Assembly (NCBI GenBank): GCA_938036625.1
Contig: CALHQH010000045.1
Coordinates: 12,619-76,618 of the forward strand
DNA length: 64,000 nucleotides
DNA from: an uncultured Candidatus Saccharibacteria bacterium
Lineage (GTDB): Bacteria; Patescibacteriota; Saccharimonadia; Saccharimonadales; Saccharimonadaceae
Direction of reading: 5' to 3'
The notes below the pieces were generated by a model. It did not search any database. It was not told the DNA's origin and saw only the letters and a list, made by a program, of their open reading frames with translations. Shown one piece after another: positions 26,504 to 35,832 of this stretch (position 1 is the stretch's first letter; each line of letters begins with the position of its first letter). The translations under genes were made by a program, and so were the position numbers.

Positions 26504-28135
26504 ATGCAAAAAGATGTCATTTATATCGATACCGAGGACGACATTACCGCCATCATTGGCAAGGTGAAGGACTCCTCACAAAAAATCGTCGCACTTGTGC
26601 CACCCAAGCGGATTGGTGCCATGCAGAGCGCTGTCAACCTCAAGCTCGTCCAGCGCGCTGCTGAGCAAGCAGGCAAACGGCTCGTCATTATTACTGGCAA
26701 CCAAGCACTCTCGACTTTGGCCGCTTCGGCAAGTATCCCTACGGCGCGGACATTGCAAAGCCGGCCAGAGATGGCTGAGATTCCAGCGCTCGAGGTCGAT
26801 GACGAAGATGTCATTGATGGTAGTGAGCTCGAACCAGACGACCCTGAGCCAGTAACGCCTGATGCTCCTGTACCGGCTCGTCCTACTACACGCCCAGCTG
26901 CTCGTACTGCATCAGATGATGACAAAGCGGCAGATGCTTCGGCTGCCTCAGACCTCAAGAAAAAGGTGAAGGTACCAGACTTCAACAAAATGCGTAAGAA
27001 GCTCTTGATCGGCGGTGCGGCACTCGTTGTCCTGATTGTTTTCTTGGTGTGGGCAATTTTCTTCGCACCACATGCGACCATCACTATCAAGGCGCGTACT
27101 TCTGATCTGCCGCTCAGTACCCGCGTCACGATTGGTGATTCGCTTGGCTCAAATTTACAAGAAGGGACGATCAAAACGACGACCAAGACAACGCGCAAGA
27201 CTATCTCGGTCGACTTCACTGCCACTGGCAAAGAAGATGTTGGCGCAAAGGCAACGGGAACGGTGCGCTTTACGCCGGCTTCGTTTGACGTCTTACGCAA
27301 TGGAGCGACGATCGACGCCGGGACGACTATCACGTCCGAGAATGGCATGCAGTATAAGACAACATCGTCGGTGGTGTTTGACTCTAATGCCTCGGGTGGC
27401 GACCTCATGCGAGGCCGCACAACAGAGGTCACCGCGGTAGAGAGTGGCACAAAGTACAATGGTGCATCGGGCTCGGCCAAGGGGCCTTCTGGCTTCTCCG
27501 TCTCCTTTACGCGTGATACTTCTGGTGGCACAGACAAGACAATTACTACGGTGCAGCGCAGCGATGTTGAGCAAGCAAGGAATAGGCTGAGCAGCTCGCT
27601 CGATAGTAATGGTGCTAAGCGCGAGCTTGCCTCACAGTTTAATGGTGACAGCTATGTCATTCTCAATGACACCTTCAAGCAAAACGACAGCGATATCCAG
27701 CCCAATGTCAAGGTGGGTGGTGAAGCAACCGATGGCAAAGCCCAGCTAACCGGTGCGGTGGAGTACTCCCTCTCGGCGATAGAGAAGCGCGAGGCCAGCA
27801 TCTTCCTTGACGCGTACTTCAAGCAGCAGATCGATGGCAAGGCCAACCAGCAAGTCCATAGCAACGGCGTCAATAAGCTCTCGGTAACTAATGTTTCGGC
27901 TAATGGTAATGCCTACAATGCGACTATCACGACCAATGGTAAGATTGGCCCTAAGGTAGACGAGTCTGAGCTTAAAGACTACGCTAAGGGTAAGCGCTAT
28001 GCTGAGATTCGCTCGCATGTCGAGAAGATTGAGGGAGTGAGTTCGGCTGATGTATCGTTCTCGCCATTCTGGGTGCAATCGGCACCAAATGACACGAATC
28101 GGATAAAGGTGGTATTTGACCTCAATGAACAATAA
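26504..28135 (+). CDS. Single-pass membrane protein of the CPR 'baseplate J/gp47-like' group
   Basis: 543 residues. The N-terminal domain (1-95) resembles a nucleotide-binding-like fold (DVIYIDTEDDITAIIGKVKD, IVALVPPKRIGAM). Residues 100-165 are acidic and Pro-rich. One membrane segment (LLIGGAALVVLIVFLVWAIFF, about 167-187) follows, then a 350-residue Ser/Thr-rich extracellular beta domain. My recollection is that such proteins are annotated as baseplate J-like in CPR genomes; that is unverified. It is directly coupled to the FtsA/PilM-like gene, so together they may form an envelope-spanning assembly. The long antisense frame inside it is a codon-bias artefact. Confidence 0.65.
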   Translation: MQKDVIYIDTEDDITAIIGKVKDSSQKIVALVPPKRIGAMQSAVNLKLVQRAAEQAGKRLVIITGNQALSTLAASASIPTARTLQSRPEMAEIPALEVDDEDVIDGSELEPDDPEPVTPDAPVPARPTTRPAARTASDDDKAADASAASDLKKKVKVPDFNKMRKKLLIGGAALVVLIVFLVWAIFFAPHATITIKARTSDLPLSTRVTIGDSLGSNLQEGTIKTTTKTTRKTISVDFTATGKEDVGAKATGTVRFTPASFDVLRNGATIDAGTTITSENGMQYKTTSSVVFDSNASGGDLMRGRTTEVTAVESGTKYNGASGSAKGPSGFSVSFTRDTSGGTDKTITTVQRSDVEQARNRLSSSLDSNGAKRELASQFNGDSYVILNDTFKQNDSDIQPNVKVGGEATDGKAQLTGAVEYSLSAIEKREASIFLDAYFKQQIDGKANQQVHSNGVNKLSVTNVSANGNAYNATITTNGKIGPKVDESELKDYAKGKRYAEIRSHVEKIEGVSSADVSFSPFWVQSAPNDTNRIKVVFDLNEQ

Positions 28136-28535
28136 ACGAACATATTTAGCGCTTGATGTTGGTGAACGGCGGATTGGCGTCGCAATTGCCGATCCATCCG
28201 TGCGAATTGCGGTCGCATATGATACGATTGAAGTGGATGGTAGTGAACTTGAGCAGATCACTCAGCTGATTATGAGTGAGCGCGTTGGGGTGGTGGTCGT
28301 TGGTTACCCGCGCAATCAATCGGGCGAGCCAACGGCTCAAACCGCCTATGTGGAGCGGTTTGCAACCCAATTGACGGATATCGCGCCGCGCTTGGCATTT
28401 CAAGATGAGTCGCTCACCAGCGTACAGGCTGAGGAGTATCTTCGTGCTCAAGGCAAGCCGTATAGCAAGGGTGCTATCGATGCTGTCGCTGCCAGTATTA
28501 TTTTGCAAGACTATTTGGAGACGCACTATGACTGA
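28125..28535 (+). CDS. ruvX: YqgF/RuvX-family putative pre-16S rRNA nuclease
   Basis: 136 residues from ATG 28125, overlapping the upstream gene by 11 bases. RNase H-like fold with LALDVGERRIGVAIAD (first acidic site), VVVGYPRN, FQDESLTSVQAEEYL (second) and the late IDAVAASIILQDYL (third). In E. coli YqgF processes the 5' end of 16S rRNA; a Holliday-junction role has also been proposed. The position just before mltG is common in other bacteria. Confidence 0.9.
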   Translation: MNNKRTYLALDVGERRIGVAIADPSVRIAVAYDTIEVDGSELEQITQLIMSERVGVVVVGYPRNQSGEPTAQTAYVERFATQLTDIAPRLAFQDESLTSVQAEEYLRAQGKPYSKGAIDAVAASIILQDYLETHYD

Positions 28536-30216
28536 TTTTCGCCGCCAGCCAGGCCGAGGCTTCCAGGTGGGAAGCTCAAACCCACCACTGTCGCCACCAC
28601 CAGCAGAACGCATCACGCCGCGGTCGGGGCGCTCAGTTCCTCCGGTGGGGTCTTCGGGGCGCAGTGCGTCGCCGTATATACGCCGCTCAGAGCCACATCG
28701 CCCAATAGTGGGACAACAGCCACAATCGACACAATCTATCCAGCCACAACCAGCACCGTCTCCTGCGCCGCAGCAGGCATATGATCCCTACGCGCGGGTG
28801 AGTAGGCCTCAGCCACAACCAGCACCTCAGCCACAGCCCTACCGTAGTACACCAACTCCATCTCGTGACACGTACGCAGTGCCAGTCCAGCAACCAGTAC
28901 CTCAGCAACCTCAACCGGCGACCACTCCAGTTGATGATTTTGCTGATGATGCGTTACCTTCTGGGCTTGATGATGATAGCTTCTATGGCTTTGATGACGA
29001 CCAGCCGCCGCAGCCTGCACCAGAGCCGCAGCGAGGGAGTCTACTTGGCAATGACGGTGTTTCGCCACTCTTTGCCGATGATGCACCAAAAGGTCGGACG
29101 ATTGGCTCTCAAAAAAAATCCCCACGCTACAATACTGAGCGGCCACGTCACGGGCGCCGCCGATGGCTGTGGTGGCTCAGTGGTATTGGATTGCTAATGT
29201 TGCTCATCCTTGCAGCGGGGTATTGGTGGTATCATCAAAACCTGCAGCCGGTCGACCGGACTGACACCACCACCAAGACGATAACGATTGGTGAGGGCGA
29301 CACATTCAAGACTGTTGCTGCTACACTGAAAGAGCAGGGGCTGATTCGTGATGTTCGTGCCTTTGATATCTACACCCGCCTGTCGGGCTCGCGCAACCAA
29401 TTGCACACTGGTGTGTGTCAGCTTAGCCCTTCTCAGTCGCTACCTGAGATCGCGACCAAGCTCTCGCAGGGCTGCCATGATAATCGCGTCGTCACATTTT
29501 TGCCAGGTGGCACCGTTGTCGATTCGCGCTATAAGCCGCAAGGTCAAGATGCCACCACGGCGCTCAAGCGGGCTGGCTACAGCGAGGAGTCGATCAAAGC
29601 TGCACTCGCCAAGACATACGACAGTCCACTCTTTGCCAACAAGCCAGCTGGTACCTCACTCGAGGGGTATATCTTTGGTGATACATACTCTGTGCCGGCC
29701 AATCAGGGGCCAGAGGCAGCGCTCAAGGCAGCCTTCGCTCATATGTATGAGCAGGTTCAGAACAATGGTTTGATCGACAAATTCGCAGCTCAAAAGCTTA
29801 ATCTTTACCAAGCTATCACCCTCGCCTCTATCATCCAGCGCGAGATGGGGTGTGGTGGCGCGAGTCAAGATTGCTATCAGATCCAGCGGCAGATTGCCCA
29901 GGTCTTTTACAAGCGTTTGCGTGAGAACAAAGTGCTTGGCTCGGATGTAACCTTCATCTATGGGGCAGACATTGCTGGTGTGAGCCCCAATGTCAATCTC
30001 GACTCGCCGTACAATACACGCATCAAGCCAGGCTTGCCACCTGGGCCGATTGCCACACCTGGCCTCGGCGCGCTCAAAGCTGTGGCCGATCCAGCCCCGG
30101 GCAACTACGAGTTTTTCCTTGCTGGCGATGATGGTAATGTCTATTTTGCCAACACTGATGCCGAGCATCAGGCTAACATCAAGCAGCACTGTAAGAAGCT
30201 CTGTTCTGAGCTATAG
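28528..30216 (+). CDS. mltG: Endolytic murein transglycosylase MltG with long Pro/Gln-rich cytoplasmic tail
   Basis: Cuts nascent glycan strands to set their length. 562 residues from ATG 28528, which overlaps the ruvX stop. Upstream in-frame starts lie inside ruvX. Residues 1-205 are a disordered cytoplasmic region rich in Pro, Gln, Ser and Asp. One membrane helix (about 212-233) follows, then the LysM-like and YceG catalytic domains: ITLASIIQREMG with the catalytic Glu, SPYNTRIKPGLPPGPI, and YFANTDAEH near the end. The extended tail may bind division or elongation proteins (inference). Confidence 0.9.
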   Translation: MTDFRRQPGRGFQVGSSNPPLSPPPAERITPRSGRSVPPVGSSGRSASPYIRRSEPHRPIVGQQPQSTQSIQPQPAPSPAPQQAYDPYARVSRPQPQPAPQPQPYRSTPTPSRDTYAVPVQQPVPQQPQPATTPVDDFADDALPSGLDDDSFYGFDDDQPPQPAPEPQRGSLLGNDGVSPLFADDAPKGRTIGSQKKSPRYNTERPRHGRRRWLWWLSGIGLLMLLILAAGYWWYHQNLQPVDRTDTTTKTITIGEGDTFKTVAATLKEQGLIRDVRAFDIYTRLSGSRNQLHTGVCQLSPSQSLPEIATKLSQGCHDNRVVTFLPGGTVVDSRYKPQGQDATTALKRAGYSEESIKAALAKTYDSPLFANKPAGTSLEGYIFGDTYSVPANQGPEAALKAAFAHMYEQVQNNGLIDKFAAQKLNLYQAITLASIIQREMGCGGASQDCYQIQRQIAQVFYKRLRENKVLGSDVTFIYGADIAGVSPNVNLDSPYNTRIKPGLPPGPIATPGLGALKAVADPAPGNYEFFLAGDDGNVYFANTDAEHQANIKQHCKKLCSEL

Positions 30217-30370
30217 ATCCCAGCTGTAGGCTGCATCTGTTCTCGCGTATTCCTTAGCAATATTGAGCTACGTTTCGTGCTCTGTCAGTAATATGCCACA
30301 CATAAACGTCGCTAGGCCAAAACTGTTGCAATTTTCACAAAATATCATCTCCCACCACTGTTGTAAACCA

Positions 30371-30597
30371 TTGACTAAACTACAACCGCGTAGTAGAATG
30401 GATGGTAGCCAGTCGGGGAGTGATAATACGGGGAATGCAAGAGAGGGAAATTGCTCTACCAATGGCCTGCCTTTAAATGTCGTACGAGCACCGAAATCAA
30501 TTTTTTTAATATCATAATAAAATCGGTCGACATGTGTGCTCCGTTCTCTTGAATAAGAGAAGAAAGACAGAGTGAGGTAGTAGCGCGCTAGTAATAG
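30371..30597 (+). promoter_or_regulatory. Promoter and long structured leader of the LysM-CHAP gene
   Basis: TTGACT (30371-30376), 17-base spacer, TAGAAT (30394-30399). Transcription would start near 30406, leaving about 190 untranslated bases. The leader can fold: GGTAGCCA (about 30404) against TGGCCTGCC (about 30465), an internal AGAG/CTCT hairpin, and a perfect TTCTCTT-GAAT-AAGAGAA hairpin at 30544-30561. No named riboswitch consensus is recognised. From the mltG stop to 30370 I see no gene; a 120-residue minus-strand frame there looks random. Confidence 0.45.
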
Positions 30598-31839
30598 ATG
30601 CGCAGGAGAACGATCATTCGTCAACAACAAGCAGCCGAGCAGGCTTCACAACTCGAACTTTCGCCTATTACCGTGCGGAGTCGGCGCCCGCGACCACTGT
30701 ATAAGTCATTATCGCCGGTACGGACATCGGCCTATGTGGGGGTTTTTGTCCTAGTACTTTCACTTGTCGCCATGAGCTATCAGCCAATTTTGGCAGAGAA
30801 CACCGCTCTAGCTAGTGCTGCACCCGTCAGCGCAACGCGCCAGACGGCAGCGACACCATCAGCAGATGGGGTAGACCAGCTCGTTGCAACCAATGTTGCT
30901 ACATCAATTGCTGAGAGTACAAATCTGCCTGTCACCAACAACGTCGCTAACCTCTCGCAGTCAATTGCTGCAGAGAACTCGTTTACCCAAACGAGTGCCA
31001 CGACAATTAACAAGCCGCAGATTGTTCAGCCAACAGCTGACAACCGCACTATCAAGAAATACACGACAGTTGCAGGTGATAGTGTGCCAAGCCTTGCTGA
31101 TAAGTTCAAAATTAGCGCACAGACTATCAAATGGGTTAACAAGCTCACGAGTGATGCGCTTGAGCCGGGCAAAGAGCTGACCATTTTGCCAGTCAATGGT
31201 ATCCTCTACACCGTTAAGGATGGTGATACACTTGATAGCATTGCTGCTAAATACAAAGCAGATAAGAACCAGCTCACTCTCTACAACGACCTTGAGCTGA
31301 CTTCTACCCCCGCTAAGGGTTCGCAGCTTATCATCCCTGATGGCTCATTGCCAACAGAGGAGCAGCCAGGCTACGTAGCGCCACGCTCGGGTGCTGCTGC
31401 TCGTGCAGCCAGCGCAACAACTGGCACAAATAGCTACAACGGCACTGGTGCCTACGGCGGTGCTGCCGGCACAGCCCACGCCTGGACGGGTGGTGGTGAC
31501 GGTGGTGGCTACGCCTGGGGCAACTGTACCTTCTATGCCTACGAGCGCCGTCTTGAGCTCGGCCGGCCAATTGGCCGCCAGTGGGGTAATGCCGCTACCT
31601 GGGCTAGCTTCGCCCGCGCATCTGGCTACGGTGTCGGCACAACGCCAGCCGTTGGTGCAGTAATGCAAAATGGCGGTGGGTATGGCCACGTTGCCATCGT
31701 CGAGAGTGTTAACCCTGGTGTTTCGGTCACCGTTAGCGAGATGAACGGCTTCCGCTGGGGTGGTGGATTCAACCGCGTTGGCTTTGGTAACATCCCATGG
31801 AACGAAGCAGTCGGTGGTCGCTACCAGTACATCTACTAA
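30598..31839 (+). CDS. LysM-CHAP peptidoglycan hydrolase
   Basis: 413 residues. Basic cytoplasmic start, a membrane anchor/signal (about 42-62, VGVFVLVLSLVAMSY), then a Ser/Thr/Ala-rich linker. Two LysM-type domains follow at about 155-200 (YTTVAGDSVPSLADKFKIS) and 203-245 (YTVKDGDTLDSIAAKYKAD). The C-terminal 120 residues are a CHAP amidase/endopeptidase: WGNCTFYAYERR with the catalytic Cys, and GYGHVAIVESV with the His. It probably cleaves wall stem peptides outside the cell. The ATG lacks a strong Shine-Dalgarno; expression may depend on the long leader. Confidence 0.9.
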   Translation: MRRRTIIRQQQAAEQASQLELSPITVRSRRPRPLYKSLSPVRTSAYVGVFVLVLSLVAMSYQPILAENTALASAAPVSATRQTAATPSADGVDQLVATNVATSIAESTNLPVTNNVANLSQSIAAENSFTQTSATTINKPQIVQPTADNRTIKKYTTVAGDSVPSLADKFKISAQTIKWVNKLTSDALEPGKELTILPVNGILYTVKDGDTLDSIAAKYKADKNQLTLYNDLELTSTPAKGSQLIIPDGSLPTEEQPGYVAPRSGAAARAASATTGTNSYNGTGAYGGAAGTAHAWTGGGDGGGYAWGNCTFYAYERRLELGRPIGRQWGNAATWASFARASGYGVGTTPAVGAVMQNGGGYGHVAIVESVNPGVSVTVSEMNGFRWGGGFNRVGFGNIPWNEAVGGRYQYIY

Positions 31840-31860
31840 TACCACGCAATAAGCCTATCA

Positions 31861-31890
31861 AACACCTCTGTTGCTGCAGAGGTGTTTTTG
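31861..31890 (+). terminator. Intrinsic terminator after the LysM-CHAP gene
   Basis: Perfect 10-bp stem AACACCTCTG / CAGAGGTGTT, 6-base loop, T-run. Confidence 0.85.
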
Positions 31891-31891
31891 A

Positions 31892-31897
31892 TATACT
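31892..31897 (+). promoter_or_regulatory. -10 box TATACT of obg
   Basis: Lies directly after the terminator and 9 bases before ATG 31907. Leaderless arrangement. Confidence 0.55.
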
Positions 31898-31906
31898 TAA
31901 TAGTAT

Positions 31907-33283
31907 ATGTTTGTAGATACAGCAAAGGTAACAGTAGTAGCGGGTCGTGGTGGCGACGGCGCGGTGAGCTTTCGGCACGAAATATATGTGGATAAAGGTG
32001 GGCCTGATGGTGGTGATGGAGGCCGCGGTGGCGATGTTGTTTTTGTTGCAACAGAGCAGCTCAATACCTTGCTCAAGTTTCGCTATAAGCCAGAGCTCAA
32101 GGCAGAACCCGGCGTTGCGGGTGGTAAGAAAAAAATGGCGGGTCGGTCTGGCAAGCCACTCATCGTCAAAGTGCCGGTAGGGACACTAGTGAAGCGAGGT
32201 GATGTAGTAATTGCCGACCTTGCTGAGGCAGGGCAAGAAGCGGTCATTGCCAAGGGTGGCGATGGTGGCTTTGGCAATGCGCATTTTAAATCTAGTGTGC
32301 GCCAAACGCCGCGCATGGCCGAGCTGGGCGAGGCAGGGGAGAGTTTTGAGGCGGAGCTGGAGTTAAAGTTGCTGGCCGACGTTGGCCTGGTGGGTTTTCC
32401 AAATGCCGGCAAATCAACCTTCCTGAGCGTGGTGAGTAATGCCCGTCCGGAGATTGCGAATTACGAATTTACCACACTCACACCTAACCTTGGAGTGGCC
32501 GATATTGATGATGGATCTATCTTAATCGCCGATATTCCTGGCTTGATTGAGGGAGCGAGCGAGGGCAAGGGTCTGGGTGATGCCTTCTTGCGGCACGTCG
32601 AGCGGACGGCTGTGCTCCTCCATCTCGTTGATGTGTATAGTAATGATGTAGCCGAGCGCTACCAAGCGATTCGTCACGAGCTGCAGCAATACAGCACCGA
32701 GCTCGCTCAGCGGCCAGAGGTCGTGGTGCTAACGAAGTGTGATGGGCTCGATGACGATATCATTCAGATGCAGATAGATAGCTTGCGTCAGGTGGTTGAC
32801 GAAGCGACGCCGATTTTTGCGATCTCTTCAGTGGCTCATCAGGGAATCGTTGATGTACTGAGAGCTTTGCGCCAGATAGTAGTAGAGGCGCGGGCGGCCG
32901 AGGCTGCAGCTGAAGAGGATGATGATTTTGCTGATGATGAGGAGCTTGCGACCATTACGCTCGGTAGCCAAGCTAAGGCCGATGCCTGGGCGGTGCAGCA
33001 ACTGCAGGGCTATGCGGCGCAGCGCTGCGCCGAGACGGCAGTAGAGAGCGGCCTCACTAACCCACGAGAGGATGCCGAGATGCCGCGTGTCTTTGCCGTG
33101 TCTGGCCAAAAGCTCGAGAAATTCGCTCGTCGCACGAACTTCGCCCAGTTTGAGGCAGTTAATCGCCTGCGCGACATTATGAAGCGTCTTGGTGTCACGC
33201 ACGAGCTCATCCGTCAAGGAGCGGAGGGCGACAGCATCGTGCAGATTGGCGATAGCCAGCCGTTTCCACTGGTGGAGCAATAA
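31907..33283 (+). CDS. obg: GTPase Obg (CgtA)
   Basis: Essential GTPase in 50S ribosome maturation and stress control. 458 residues. Gly-rich N-terminal Obg fold (AGRGGDGAVSFRHE, GGPDGGDGGRGGDV), then the G domain from about 160: GFPNAGKSTFLS (G1), TTLTPNLG (G2), DIPGLIEGA (G3), TKCDGLD (G4, NKxD-like) and ISSVAHQG (G5). An acidic linker leads to the C-terminal OCT domain ending FPLVEQ. Confidence 0.95.
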   Translation: MFVDTAKVTVVAGRGGDGAVSFRHEIYVDKGGPDGGDGGRGGDVVFVATEQLNTLLKFRYKPELKAEPGVAGGKKKMAGRSGKPLIVKVPVGTLVKRGDVVIADLAEAGQEAVIAKGGDGGFGNAHFKSSVRQTPRMAELGEAGESFEAELELKLLADVGLVGFPNAGKSTFLSVVSNARPEIANYEFTTLTPNLGVADIDDGSILIADIPGLIEGASEGKGLGDAFLRHVERTAVLLHLVDVYSNDVAERYQAIRHELQQYSTELAQRPEVVVLTKCDGLDDDIIQMQIDSLRQVVDEATPIFAISSVAHQGIVDVLRALRQIVVEARAAEAAAEEDDDFADDEELATITLGSQAKADAWAVQQLQGYAAQRCAETAVESGLTNPREDAEMPRVFAVSGQKLEKFARRTNFAQFEAVNRLRDIMKRLGVTHELIRQGAEGDSIVQIGDSQPFPLVEQ

Positions 33284-33302
33284 AATATAGTAATCAATCA
33301 AT

Positions 33303-33333
33303 AATATACCACCTCTGTGCGAGGTGGTATATT
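33303..33333. terminator. Bidirectional terminator between obg and the convergent gene
   Basis: Perfect 13-bp stem AATATACCACCTC / GAGGTGGTATATT with a 5-base loop, placed between convergent stops. Confidence 0.85.
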
Positions 33334-33353
33334 TGCTATAAAGCGCCAGCTTC

Positions 33354-34304
33354 CTATGATTCAATATCATCATCGTTGGCTGCTGCTCCGCTATTGTGGG
33401 TATAGTGGAATACCTCGAGTGCGGTGCCGAGGCTATTGATTGATTGCTCTGCACATTCTGCTTTAGCATGCATTATATCGGCTATGTCGGCAATCTTGTT
33501 GAGAGACACTAACATACCGCTGAGCATCTCCTGCATTTCGCGCTGCAGCTGCTGGGCAAATGCTTCCTCGTATTCCTTATAATTTGGGTCTTCCTCATCC
33601 TTCTCATGGTAGCGCCATTGGTCGGCTTTTTCCTTCAATTCATTGAACAGGGTACGGAGCGTGTCGGTATGGTAGCCAAGTGTATCAACATCATCATGGC
33701 CAGTTCCGTGAGCACCGAGCTCCTTGAAGTTGATATCGGCATCGCTACAGCACTTCTGCGCATCACTAAGAAATGTAGCAAATGCAGTATCGTTGCTATC
33801 ATCTGATGCTGCCGCCTCAGTAGACTCTGTATCTAGATCAGTCGCTTGGTTTGTATGAGTTGTCTCATCATCAGTCGACGATACTTCATCTTCATCTTCT
33901 GTTTCTCTTACAAGGACATCAAGCTGGTCGCGTACAGTCTGCAGCAGCGCATCAAATTCTTCGTAGAGGTCTTTACTCTTTGCGCTGAGTAATGATTCGA
34001 TGCTACCAATATCATCCTCAAAAAGGGCATCATAATAATCGATATATGCCACCATATCATCAAGATCTTGTGGGTCTTCGCCGCGTGCGTTTATCTCTCT
34101 TACTTTAATCATTGGACTACCGACCATGTCTGGTTTTGTCTTCCGTACTTTATCGGCATACTTTTTGATAACCGGTGCGCGGTCGACCAGCTCAGTGATA
34201 CTTGTAATGAGTTGTTCAGGCAGTTGGCCCTCATGCGACGGCTCATTATGCGGTAAGTCGCGTGGGTCACTATTGCCTTGGGGAGGGAGGTTGTTTTTTC
34301 TCAT
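33354..34304 (-). CDS. Unknown acidic, helical protein
   Basis: 316 residues from ATG 34304. This start has a TGCTACAGT extended -10 at 34311-34319, 6 bases upstream. A longer frame to 34391 would add a hydrophobic segment but would overlap this promoter. Charged helices predominate (EEAFAQQLQREMQEMLSGML, EQLITSITELVDRAP), and an Asp/Glu/Ser/Thr-rich disordered stretch lies in the middle. It looks like a coiled-coil-forming soluble protein. No family recognised. Confidence 0.65.
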   Translation of the reverse strand: MRKNNLPPQGNSDPRDLPHNEPSHEGQLPEQLITSITELVDRAPVIKKYADKVRKTKPDMVGSPMIKVREINARGEDPQDLDDMVAYIDYYDALFEDDIGSIESLLSAKSKDLYEEFDALLQTVRDQLDVLVRETEDEDEVSSTDDETTHTNQATDLDTESTEAAASDDSNDTAFATFLSDAQKCCSDADINFKELGAHGTGHDDVDTLGYHTDTLRTLFNELKEKADQWRYHEKDEEDPNYKEYEEAFAQQLQREMQEMLSGMLVSLNKIADIADIMHAKAECAEQSINSLGTALEVFHYTHNSGAAANDDDIES

Positions 34305-34310
34305 GCCTTT

Positions 34311-34319
34311 ACTGTAGCA
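34311..34319 (-). promoter_or_regulatory. Extended -10 TGCTACAGT of the acidic protein gene
   Basis: On the minus strand, 6 bases before ATG 34304; it decides the start over the longer frame. Confidence 0.5.
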
Positions 34320-34404
34320 CATAGTGGCAAAATATGGTAATAAATAGAGCAATAGTGCGAAGATGAACCATATAAGACCATAATCGCGCACAATAAGCGT
34401 AATT

Positions 34405-34413
34405 TGCTATACT
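34405..34413 (+). promoter_or_regulatory. Extended -10 TGCTATACT of sbcB
   Basis: TGC plus TATACT, 6 bases before ATG 34420. Divergent from the promoter at 34311. Confidence 0.6.
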
Positions 34414-34419
34414 ATACCT

Positions 34420-35832
34420 ATGGCACAAACATTCTTTTTCTACGACCTTGAGACGAGTGGCTTCCGGGCACAGACGGATCGGATTATGCAGTTTGCGGGG
34501 CAGCGGACGGATATGGATTTGCAGCTGATTGGCGAGCCGTATAACTTCCTCATCACTCTCAATGACGACACCCTGCCAAGCCCCGATGCCCTGATGGTGA
34601 CTGGCATCACCCCGCAAAAGACGCTAGAAGAGGGCTATAGCGAGGCAGAGTGTGCGCGGATGGTGAGCGAGGAGATCTTCACGCCAGGGACGATCGCTGT
34701 GGGGTTCAACAATGTGCGCTTTGACGATGAGTTTATCCGCCATTTGCTGTGGCGGAACTTTTATGATCCATATGAGTGGAGCTGGAAGGATGAGCGGAGC
34801 CGCTGGGATATGCTCGATGTGGTGCGGCTGACGCGGGCGCTGCGGCCAGATGGCATTGAGTGGCCGATGGATGCGAATGGTCAGCCTACTAACCGCCTGG
34901 AGCTCATTACTAAAGCCAATGGCATTGCACACGACAATGCGCATGATGCCTTCGCCGACGTGGCAGCGCTGATAGAAGTAACGAAGCTAGTGCAGCGCGC
35001 TCAGCCTCAGCTCTTTGACTACCTCCTTACCATGCGCGACAAGAGGGCGGTGCAGCGGCTGGTCAATCTCGAGACCAAGCAGCCCTTCGTCTATACCAGT
35101 GGCCGCTACGATAAGCAGCATGCCAAGACGACCGTCGCCTTTCCGCTAGCGCCAGCCCCCAATAGTAATGTTTTGGTCTACGACCTGCGCTACGACCCAA
35201 CGCCGTTTGTGAACCTAAGCCAGCAGGAGCTTGCCAAGAAAATCTTTGCTACCTGGGAGGAGCGCCAAGCCAATGGCTTTGTGGCGCTACCGGTCAAACC
35301 ATTGCAATACAATCGCTGCCCAGCCGTTGCACCACTTGGTGTGCTAGAGCAGGGTGATGGCTGGAGTAAGATCCATCTCGAGGCGGCTACTGTGGCGCGC
35401 CACCGCGATATCCTGCTTCACCATCCCGACTTTGCTGAGAAGCTCCGCACACTCTACGAAAAAAAGCGTGAGTACAAAAAATCAACCGACCCCGAAGGGC
35501 AGCTCTACGACAGCTTCGTCTCGGACGCAGACAAGACGCACATCGCTGCAGTGCGCAATGCCGATACCAAGGCACTGGCAGACTTCCACCCAGCCTTTCG
35601 TGATGAGCGCCTGCCTGAGCTGCTACTCCACTACAAAGCGCGTAGCTTCCCGCAGAGCCTCAGTGATGATGAGCAAGCCCAGTGGGAGCAATGGCGGAGC
35701 ACCCACCTACAGGCCCAGCTGCCGAGCTTTATGGCATCATTGCAGCGTCTGGCTAAGGCAGGCACAGCAGATGAATTTATCATGCAGGAGCTGCAGCTGT
35801 GGCTCGAGGCTGTGGTACCGGTGGATGGCTAG
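34420..35832 (+). CDS. sbcB: Exodeoxyribonuclease I (SbcB)
   Basis: 3'-5' single-strand DNA exonuclease of the DEDDh class, used in recombination and repair. 470 residues. YDLETSGFRAQTDRIMQFAG gives the first D-x-E, GFNNVRFDDEF the second acidic motif, and HDNAHDAFADV the His/Asp motif. The SH3-like and helical ExoI C-terminal regions follow (RYDKQHAKTTVAFPLA onward). No gene follows directly. Confidence 0.92.
   Translation: MAQTFFFYDLETSGFRAQTDRIMQFAGQRTDMDLQLIGEPYNFLITLNDDTLPSPDALMVTGITPQKTLEEGYSEAECARMVSEEIFTPGTIAVGFNNVRFDDEFIRHLLWRNFYDPYEWSWKDERSRWDMLDVVRLTRALRPDGIEWPMDANGQPTNRLELITKANGIAHDNAHDAFADVAALIEVTKLVQRAQPQLFDYLLTMRDKRAVQRLVNLETKQPFVYTSGRYDKQHAKTTVAFPLAPAPNSNVLVYDLRYDPTPFVNLSQQELAKKIFATWEERQANGFVALPVKPLQYNRCPAVAPLGVLEQGDGWSKIHLEAATVARHRDILLHHPDFAEKLRTLYEKKREYKKSTDPEGQLYDSFVSDADKTHIAAVRNADTKALADFHPAFRDERLPELLLHYKARSFPQSLSDDEQAQWEQWRSTHLQAQLPSFMASLQRLAKAGTADEFIMQELQLWLEAVVPVDG

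Noticed and set aside
26521..27537. 338-codon open frame on the minus strand
   Set aside because: Lies fully inside the 543-residue membrane protein gene; its Ser/Thr/Val-rich translation mirrors the codon bias of that gene and has no start signal.
30268..30630. 120-codon minus-strand frame
   Set aside because: Starts inside the LysM-CHAP gene and has random-looking composition; the region is better explained as promoter and leader.
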